This document shows, piece by piece, positions 58,034 through 64,000 of a stretch of 64,000 bases of DNA. How positions within the stretch are numbered: the first letter of the stretch is position 1; every line of letters begins with the position of its first letter. Source of the stretch: Vibrio genomosp. F10 str. ZF-129 (lineage in GTDB: Bacteria > Pseudomonadota > Gammaproteobacteria > Enterobacterales > Vibrionaceae); contig NZ_AJYQ02000103.1 of the NCBI RefSeq assembly GCF_000287055.2, forward strand, positions 1 through 64,000. Reading direction: 5' to 3'. Below the pieces are notes generated by a model. It worked only from the letters and a program-made list of their open reading frames with translations, was not told the DNA's origin and made no database searches. The translations under genes were made by a program, and so were the position numbers.

Positions 58034-59866
58034 ATGTGTGGAATTGTAGGTGCCGTTGCGCAGCGTGATGTGGCCGAGATTTTAGTAGAGGGCCTTCGCC
58101 GTTTAGAATACCGAGGTTATGATTCAGCAGGTGTTGCTGTGGTTGATAGCGAATCTAACCTAACTCGTGTACGCCGCCTAGGTAAAGTACAAGAGTTAGC
58201 AGACGCAGTAGACGAGCAACATGTCATTGGTGGTACTGGTATTGCACATACTCGCTGGGCGACACACGGTGAGCCATCTGAAGCGAATGCACACCCTCAC
58301 ATGTCTGGTGATATTGCCGTTGTACACAATGGCATTATCGAAAACCACGAAGCACTGCGCGTTCTCTTGCAAGAGCGTGGCTACGTGTTTACTTCACAAA
58401 CGGATACTGAAGTTATTGCTCACCTAGTTGAGTGGGAATTGCGCACATCAGACTCTTTGGTTGAAGCTCTCCAAAAAACAGCAAAACAATTAGACGGTGC
58501 ATACGGCACGGTAGCTGTTGATCGTAAAGATCCTAGCCGTATTGTTGTGGCGCGTTCTGGTAGCCCGATTGTTATCGGTTTCGGTGTTGGTGAGAACTTC
58601 CTAGCATCTGATCAATTGGCACTACTAAGTGTAACCCGTCGCTTCATGTACCTTGAAGAAGGGGATGTTGCTGAGGTGACTCGTCGTGATGTCTCGGTAT
58701 TTGATGTAGCAGGTGAGCGTGTGGAACGTGACATCGTTGAGTCAAATGCAGAACACGATGCGGGTGACAAAGGTCAATACCGTCACTTCATGCAGAAAGA
58801 AATCTTTGAGCAGCCAACAGCGCTAATCAACACGATGGAAGGTCGCATCTCTGAAACGTCTGTTATCACTAATGCAATTGGTGTTAAGGCAGAAGAGATC
58901 CTAAGCAAGGTTGAACACGTGCAGATCATCGCATGTGGTACGTCTTACAACTCAGGTATGGCGGCTCGCTACTGGTTTGAGTCTCTAGCTGGCGTAAGCT
59001 GTGACGTAGAGATCGCTTCTGAGTTCCGTTACCGTGACTTCGTTGTTCGCCCGAACAGCCTATTGGTAACTCTGTCTCAATCTGGTGAAACGGCTGATAC
59101 ACTGGCTGCACTTCGTCTTGCAAAAGAGAAAGGTTACATGTCAGCAATGACTATCTGTAACGTAGCGGGTTCTTCTTTGGTTCGAGAATCTGATTTTGCC
59201 TTCATGACTCGCGCAGGAACAGAGATCGGTGTTGCTTCTACTAAAGCTTTCACTACCCAACTAGCAGCGATGCTGATGATGGTAACGTCAATTGGTCGTC
59301 TACAAGGTCGCATCAATCAAGAGAAAGAAGCTGAGATCGTTCAAGCACTGCACCAACTTCCAGCTGATATCGAGAAAGCACTCACATTTGATAAAGAGAT
59401 CGAAGCGTTGGCTCCGGATTTTGCTGATAAACAACACACATTATTCTTGGGGCGCGGTGAGTTCTATCCTATTGCTATGGAAGCCTCATTGAAGCTGAAA
59501 GAAATATCTTACATCCATGCTGAAGCCTATGCCGCTGGTGAACTTAAACATGGGCCTCTTGCGTTGATTGATGCGGATATGCCCGTCGTTGTTGTTGCAC
59601 CAAATAATGATTTACTGGAAAAGTTAAAATCGAATGTCGAAGAAGTAAGGGCTCGTGGCGGTTTGTTGTATGTGTTTGCTGATGAAAAGGCAGGGTTTGA
59701 AAGCGATGAGAACATGAAAATCATCAAAATGCCTCATGTGAGTGATATTACAGCCCCTATTTTTTACACGGTTCCAATGCAGTTACTGTCTTACCATGTC
59801 GCGCTGATCAAAGGTACGGATGTCGACCAACCTAGAAATCTAGCTAAAGCTGTGACGGTGGAATAA
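58034..59866 (+). CDS. glmS: glucosamine-6-phosphate synthase (isomerizing)
   Basis: Forms glucosamine-6-phosphate from fructose-6-phosphate and glutamine, the first step to UDP-GlcNAc for wall and lipopolysaccharide. 610 residues. The N-terminal nucleophile Cys (MCGIVGAV) starts the glutaminase domain. Two SIS domains follow from about 285. 104 bp after the DeoR-type gene, with a GGAG site. No ribozyme-type leader is present in this short gap. Confidence 0.98.
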   Translation: MCGIVGAVAQRDVAEILVEGLRRLEYRGYDSAGVAVVDSESNLTRVRRLGKVQELADAVDEQHVIGGTGIAHTRWATHGEPSEANAHPHMSGDIAVVHNGIIENHEALRVLLQERGYVFTSQTDTEVIAHLVEWELRTSDSLVEALQKTAKQLDGAYGTVAVDRKDPSRIVVARSGSPIVIGFGVGENFLASDQLALLSVTRRFMYLEEGDVAEVTRRDVSVFDVAGERVERDIVESNAEHDAGDKGQYRHFMQKEIFEQPTALINTMEGRISETSVITNAIGVKAEEILSKVEHVQIIACGTSYNSGMAARYWFESLAGVSCDVEIASEFRYRDFVVRPNSLLVTLSQSGETADTLAALRLAKEKGYMSAMTICNVAGSSLVRESDFAFMTRAGTEIGVASTKAFTTQLAAMLMMVTSIGRLQGRINQEKEAEIVQALHQLPADIEKALTFDKEIEALAPDFADKQHTLFLGRGEFYPIAMEASLKLKEISYIHAEAYAAGELKHGPLALIDADMPVVVVAPNNDLLEKLKSNVEEVRARGGLLYVFADEKAGFESDENMKIIKMPHVSDITAPIFYTVPMQLLSYHVALIKGTDVDQPRNLAKAVTVE

Positions 59867-59902
59867 ATGGTCAGAGAGCTAAACGACAATTAGTTATATT
59901 TG

Positions 59903-59930
59903 AAGCCAAGGTCATCGCCTTGGCTTTATA
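59903..59930 (+). terminator. terminator of glmS
   Basis: 9-bp stem AAGCCAAGG / CCTTGGCTT with a 6-nt loop, followed by TATATTTTC. Confidence 0.8.
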
Positions 59931-60036
59931 TTTTCTTTATTGAGGTGCCGTTAATTGCACATGCGCATTCTTTTTTACCAAATCCGCTTGCTCATGCGGT
60001 TTCTAGCATTGACTGGCGAATAAAAGGGAATAAAGG

Positions 60037-60567
60037 CTAGAATGGACTGTCTTTGCCGAGTTCATTGCAGATATCGACAATAGCCAGTGATAGGCTTGAT
60101 TTAATAATTTGCTGCTGCCGCTGTAATTGAAGGTGATAGAACTCAATATTAACATCGTCATCAGGCTCAGTGACTTCAAGTTGAACCATGCCCATTTTTT
60201 TGACTAGGTTGAGTTCTTTTATTGGTAGAAGAATATTAGGATCAGTGAACTGATAATCCGCCGCATCGTTATTCAGTTTATTTTTGAGCTTAATAATATC
60301 CTCGATGTCGTGATATACCTCATCGGGAAGGACACCCAAGCCAAACAGCAACTTTAAACGAACAGAAAGATCACCCAATGGGCCAGTATCTTGCAACAGT
60401 GGCCCGACGACCGACTGCACGGCAAAATTGTCTTTACGAAATATTCGCTGAACTAAAGCATCGATGGAATCGCTGAAAACGTCGACGGTCGCAATAAAAA
60501 AACCCCGCACAGAAGGTGCGTTATTTAGCTGTTCGATGATCTCAGTTTCGTTGATATTAATGGGCAT
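60037..60567 (-). CDS. mtlR: mannitol operon repressor MtlR
   Basis: A 176-residue all-helical protein of the MtlR family that represses mannitol uptake and use. It has no ordinary helix-turn-helix, as is known for the family. Family-like stretches: FGLGVLPDEVYHDIEDIIKL and the QLQRQQQIIKSSLSLAIVDI end. It is the last gene of mtlA-mtlD-mtlR, after a weak terminator. Confidence 0.92.
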   Translation of the reverse strand: MPININETEIIEQLNNAPSVRGFFIATVDVFSDSIDALVQRIFRKDNFAVQSVVGPLLQDTGPLGDLSVRLKLLFGLGVLPDEVYHDIEDIIKLKNKLNNDAADYQFTDPNILLPIKELNLVKKMGMVQLEVTEPDDDVNIEFYHLQLQRQQQIIKSSLSLAIVDICNELGKDSPF

Positions 60568-60590
60568 ACACTTCTTTTAAAATTACGATA

Positions 60591-60609
60591 AAAGGGGCAT
60601 TAAGCCCCT
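60591..60609 (-). terminator. weak terminator between mtlD and mtlR
   Basis: On the minus strand AGGGGC-TTAAT-GCCCCT is followed by TTTATC. It lies in the 48-bp gap and should lower mtlR expression relative to mtlD. Confidence 0.7.
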
Positions 60610-60615
60610 ATTTGT

Positions 60616-61764
60616 CTATAGTTGATTGAAAATTAGCTCAATGCTTTTCACTTCTTCGCTTGATTCAGCTAAGCCCGTATATTGCGCTAAGGTTTTCTTA
60701 ACACCTTGTGTCTGTATCGACTGCTGTAACTCGACGGCCTGTGGTTCGGTAGCGTTTGTGTATTTTAAAGCGGCAGCAATGCCTTTTAAAAGCGTTTTAT
60801 TTTCAAGGTGATACTCGATTGTACCTAATAGCGGTTTGATTAATCGATCATTAGCCCCCAATTTTCGAATCGGTTGACGTCCTACACGATCCACTTCATC
60901 AATAAGGTATGGGTTGGCAAAGCGATCTAGAATCTTGTTAATGTACGCATTGTGGATATCACGATCAAAGCCATAACGTTGAATCAGTACTTCACCGCTT
61001 TCGAGCATCGCTTGTTTCACTTCGTCTCGAATCTCTTTATCTTCAATGGCATCACGAATCGTAGGGTGTCCTTTAAGCCACCCTAGGTAGGCAGTAACAC
61101 AGTGACCAGTGTTAAGAGTAAACAGTTTACGTTCAACGAACGCCATTAGGTTTGAGGTCTTTTCCATACCATCAATATCAGGTATTTCACCTTTAAATTG
61201 TTGCTCGTCAACGATCCATTCACTAAAGCTTTCAACCGTCACCTCGAGAGGATCGTCATTGGCTGCCGAGGTAGGAGGAACGATACGATCAACGGCTGAA
61301 TCAACAAACCCAATAAGGGTCTCTGCTTGGTGGTGCAATGATTCATCTAAGTATTTGTAAACTTCGCCTTTTAAATGCGTCGTCCCACGAACCATATTTT
61401 CACAAGCAATGATATTAAGGGGCTTTTTATTCCCTGAGATGAAACGTTTCTCGATTCCCTTGGCAATCGTCTTAGCGATGATGTCGAGAACGTTTGGACC
61501 GACGGCTGTTGTCACTAAATCGGTTTTTACGATTTGGTCTATGACATCTTCGCTCGCCGAATTAACAGCAGTGACATGGGTGACCGTGTCCGTTTGACAC
61601 TTCGAACCAACAACCTTGACTTTATATTCTTGTTTGTGACTGAGCTGATCCACTAGTGGTTCATCTACGTCGGCAAAGGTGACGGCAACGTCAGCGTCTG
61701 CGAGTAACTTACCAATGAAGCCACGGCCAATATTACCAGCACCAAAATGAACTGCATTTTTCAT
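60616..61764 (-). CDS. mtlD: mannitol-1-phosphate 5-dehydrogenase
   Basis: Oxidises mannitol-1-phosphate to fructose-6-phosphate with NAD. 382 residues, equal to E. coli. [16 protein letters not shown] near the start binds [19 protein letters not shown] is the catalytic region signature of the long-chain mannitol dehydrogenases. Confidence 0.97.
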   Translation of the reverse strand: MKNAVHFGAGNIGRGFIGKLLADADVAVTFADVDEPLVDQLSHKQEYKVKVVGSKCQTDTVTHVTAVNSASEDVIDQIVKTDLVTTAVGPNVLDIIAKTIAKGIEKRFISGNKKPLNIIACENMVRGTTHLKGEVYKYLDESLHHQAETLIGFVDSAVDRIVPPTSAANDDPLEVTVESFSEWIVDEQQFKGEIPDIDGMEKTSNLMAFVERKLFTLNTGHCVTAYLGWLKGHPTIRDAIEDKEIRDEVKQAMLESGEVLIQRYGFDRDIHNAYINKILDRFANPYLIDEVDRVGRQPIRKLGANDRLIKPLLGTIEYHLENKTLLKGIAAALKYTNATEPQAVELQQSIQTQGVKKTLAQYTGLAESSEEVKSIELIFNQL

Positions 61765-61814
61765 AATCTTACCTACTCAAAATATATAAATGGATAACGA
61801 TTCTGCTTCTGGGT

Positions 61815-61847
61815 GAGGTCAACCGTATAGGGGGCGCAGTTGACCTC
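61815..61847 (-). other. 9-bp perfect hairpin between mtlA and mtlD
   Basis: Arms GAGGTCAAC / GTTGACCTC enclose a 15-nt G/C-rich loop. No T-tract follows on the minus strand, so it is more likely a stabiliser or processing structure than a terminator. Confidence 0.65.
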
Positions 61848-61867
61848 TTTTGCTCAGGAGCAAAACT

Positions 61868-63817
61868 TTATGCGGCTTGGTGACCTGATAAGATGTTTAA
61901 AATTTCGTTTACATCTTGCGTATTGGTCAGCTTTTCGATGGCATCTGGCTCATCGAGCGCATTCGTTATTGAGGTAATAACTTGAATATGTTCGTCATTT
62001 TTAGCAGCAATACCGATAACCAGTTTCGCCACATCGTCTTTATCGTCAGTGAACTGAATACCCGATGGATATTGGCAAATCACTATGCCCGTTTTCTTTA
62101 CGCGATCTTTTGCTTCTACGGTTCCATGAGGAACAGCAATAGATTCACCAAGATAAGTCGAGACCAATTTTTCACGCTCAAACATGGCATCGACATACTC
62201 TGGCTCTACATAACCAAGCTCAACGAGTTTGTTACCGGCAAAGCGAATCGCATCGTCTTTATTATTTGCTTTTAACCCAAGGTGAATATTCTTGCTTTGA
62301 ATTTGGAAGACCGAAGGTTGAGTTTGCTCAAAGTTGTCGTCATTCGCCGCTAATACTGACATCTTGCCAATGTTGTCTTCGTTGGCCGCTGTATTCTTTT
62401 GCGCAGACAATAGTTTTGCTACGAGCTGGTTGTACATTTCACTGTCTAGGAAATTCGTTAATGAAATGTGGTGTGCATTTTCAGTATGCATGCGAGCACG
62501 ATCAGTCAGGTCTTTATGAGTAATCACAATATCGGCACCTTCTGTAAGGCTGTTAATCGCAAGGTTAGTGACATTAATGGCTAAACCCGCTTCTTGAATT
62601 TTTTTGCGCAATAGACCAGCGCCCATAGCACTAGACCCCATTCCTGCATCGCAAGCGACAACAATGCTTTGTACATTGGCTAAATCGATGTTGCCTTTAT
62701 TTTGGTGAGCAACCGTTGCGCCTTTAGAAGCTGACTTCATATTTTTCATTTGAGATGTCGCTTTATTTAGCGCTGATTCGTCTCCATCTTCATCGGTTGT
62801 GGTTTGTGTTTTCATTAATACCGAAGCAACGGCAAATGAAACCGCAGCGGATGAAATGATAGAGGCTAGGACGCCGACGATTGAAGCTTTCTGAGTCATA
62901 AGTAACACAGCAAAGATTGAGCCTGGTGAAGCTGGAGAAACAATTCCCGCATCAAAGACAGTCAGAACAAATACGCCTGTCATACCACCAGCAATGGCAG
63001 CAAGAATCAATCGAGGGTTCATCAAGATGTATGGGAAATAAATCTCGTGGATACCACCAAAGAAATGAATGATCGATGCGCCACCAGCGGTTTGTTTTGC
63101 TGTGCCTTTACCAAACACCATGTACGCAAGCAAGATACCTAAACCAGGGCCTGGATTTGCTTCGATAAGGAAGAAAATCGATTGGCCTGCTTCAGAGGCT
63201 TGCTGAATACCCAGAGGAGAAAATATACCGTGGTTAATGGCGTTATTTAGGAAAAGGATTTTAGCTGGTTCAACAAAAATAGAGGTGAGAGGCAGAAGGT
63301 GTGCTTCTACTAAAAAGTGTACTCCGCCAGCAAGACCAGCAGATAATATTTTTACAAATGGTCCGATAAAGAAGAAAGCGATGATGGCACATACCATTCC
63401 GATAATGCCGGCTGAGAAATTGTTGACCAACATCTCAAAACCGCTTTTCACTTTCCCTTCAACTTTTTGGTCAAAGACTTTTATTGCCCAGCCGCCCATT
63501 GGGCCAACCATCATTGCCCCCATAAACATTGGGATGTCAGTCCCGACAATCACGCCCATTGTTGTAATTGCACCGACTACCGCGCCGCGTTCTCCGCCGA
63601 CTAATTTACCGCCGGTATAACCGATCAATAAAGGTAATAGGTAGGTAATCATTGGTCCAACCATGGACGCAAGAGTTTCGTTTGGAAGCCAGCCAGTTGG
63701 AATAAAGAGTGCAGTAATAAACCCCCAGGCGATGAAGGCACCAATATTTGGCATTACCATGTTAGATAGGAAGCGACCAAAATTTTGTATCTTGATCTTA
63801 GCATCTGGTGATATCAT
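61868..63817 (-). CDS. mtlA: PTS mannitol transporter subunit EIICBA
   Basis: Imports mannitol and phosphorylates it to mannitol-1-phosphate. 649 residues. Membrane EIIC domain about 1-340; EIIB with the phospho-cysteine C389 in VACDAGMGSS; EIIA with the phospho-histidine H564 in AVPHGTVEA. ATG at 63817 with GGGG upstream. First gene of the mannitol operon. The leader holds a likely antisense RNA and CRP-type sites. Confidence 0.97.
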   Translation of the reverse strand: MISPDAKIKIQNFGRFLSNMVMPNIGAFIAWGFITALFIPTGWLPNETLASMVGPMITYLLPLLIGYTGGKLVGGERGAVVGAITTMGVIVGTDIPMFMGAMMVGPMGGWAIKVFDQKVEGKVKSGFEMLVNNFSAGIIGMVCAIIAFFFIGPFVKILSAGLAGGVHFLVEAHLLPLTSIFVEPAKILFLNNAINHGIFSPLGIQQASEAGQSIFFLIEANPGPGLGILLAYMVFGKGTAKQTAGGASIIHFFGGIHEIYFPYILMNPRLILAAIAGGMTGVFVLTVFDAGIVSPASPGSIFAVLLMTQKASIVGVLASIISSAAVSFAVASVLMKTQTTTDEDGDESALNKATSQMKNMKSASKGATVAHQNKGNIDLANVQSIVVACDAGMGSSAMGAGLLRKKIQEAGLAINVTNLAINSLTEGADIVITHKDLTDRARMHTENAHHISLTNFLDSEMYNQLVAKLLSAQKNTAANEDNIGKMSVLAANDDNFEQTQPSVFQIQSKNIHLGLKANNKDDAIRFAGNKLVELGYVEPEYVDAMFEREKLVSTYLGESIAVPHGTVEAKDRVKKTGIVICQYPSGIQFTDDKDDVAKLVIGIAAKNDEHIQVITSITNALDEPDAIEKLTNTQDVNEILNILSGHQAA

Positions 63818-63824
63818 TAGAATT

Positions 63825-63941
63825 CCCCGTTCGATGTTCTATTTAAATTTGTGTAGTAACGGTTCGCTAAAACCGTTGGTTGCTTAGTACTCAATCAATC
63901 TACCACATAAATTAATTTTAGAACTGACAACGGGTTTTTTG
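63825..63941 (+). ncRNA. mtlS: candidate MtlS-type antisense RNA opposite the mtlA leader
   Basis: On the plus strand a -10 TATCAT (63812-63817) would start RNA near 63825. The ends pair: CCCGTT (63826-63831) with AACGGG (63929-63934), and GTTCTA (63836-63841) with TAGAAC (63919-63924). The last arm runs into TTTTTT (63935-63940). Inside is a hairpin AACGGTT / AACCGTT (63858-63864, 63871-63877). The result is an about 117-nt RNA antisense to the mtlA 5' region. V. cholerae MtlS, about 120 nt, has this position and represses mtlA. Assigned from structure and position, without alignment. Confidence 0.65.
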
Positions 63942-63955
63942 TGATTATCTTCTCA
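63940..63955 (-). promoter_or_regulatory. CRP-type site upstream of mtlA
   Basis: TGTGA-TTATCT-TCTCA matches TGTGA-N6-TCACA at 9 of 10 bases. It lies 123 bp upstream of the mtlA start. PTS operons are commonly CRP-activated. A weaker match lies near 63982-63997 at the window edge. Confidence 0.5.
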
Positions 63956-64000
63956 TTATTGTAATGACTTTGTTAACTTTTGGTGATTGGCATCAAGTTA

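Noticed and set aside
58034..59866. GlmS-type ribozyme or dedicated small-RNA target in the glmS leader
   Set aside because: The gap is only 104 bp and shows no ribozyme core; such ribozymes are known from Gram-positive bacteria.

Overview
The window is chromosomal DNA of a Vibrio (Vibrionaceae). The evidence is a complete MSHA pilus cluster in the order mshHIJKLMNEGF-BACDOPQ, followed by mreBCD. A QstR-type competence regulator sits between galU and ssb, and a PglL-type ligase lies beside uvrA. From memory this is the order of Vibrio cholerae chromosome I. I see no prophage, insertion sequence, CRISPR array, tRNA or rRNA gene. Nearly every base belongs to a recognisable core gene or its control region.

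Layout. 1-8.6 kb: metH behind a MetJ-type operator; a CPA1 cation/proton antiporter; lysC behind a lysine riboswitch with its own terminator; and a class V aminotransferase. 8.6-15.9 kb: on the minus strand pglL-like, uvrA, galU and qstR, then ssb on the plus strand. The uvrA promoter region carries a LexA box that overlaps the T-tract of the galU terminator. 16.2-35.8 kb: the MSHA type IV pilus locus, covering the regulator MshH, assembly machine, pilins, minor pilins and the very large MshQ. 35.9-46.7 kb: mreB-mreC-mreD-maf-rng-yhdP-nitrilase-tldD, covering cell shape, envelope and RNA/protein turnover. 46.7-49.3 kb: arginine deiminase with ArgR-like boxes, rraB, and a small zinc-ribbon protein. 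49.5-56.7 kb: epd-pgk-fbaA and pykF (glycolysis), with mscS and a SIMPL-domain protein between them. 57.1-63.8 kb: a DeoR-family regulator, glmS, and a mannitol operon mtlA-mtlD-mtlR.

How the parts work together. The MSHA genes are ordered with ATPase, platform, secretin and alignment proteins first, followed by pilins. A strong terminator right after mshA should let the major pilin be made in excess over mshCDOPQ. MshE carries an N-terminal MshEN domain known to bind cyclic di-GMP, whereas MshH has degenerate GGDEF and EAL sites and is a CsrD-type protein. The mannitol locus appears to have several RNA controls: an antisense RNA of the MtlS type opposite the mtlA leader, a perfect 9-bp hairpin between mtlA and mtlD, and a weak terminator before mtlR.

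I found no wholly new system. The most worthwhile points are the MtlS-like antisense RNA, the LexA box/terminator overlap, the DeoR-family operator cluster next to glmS, the hexanucleotide repeat at the end of the antiporter gene, the variable MshQ, and the 16-bp perfect inverted repeat before mreB. Many start codons were moved downstream from the longest open frame on the basis of ribosome binding sites, prepilin leaders or overlapping regulatory RNA.
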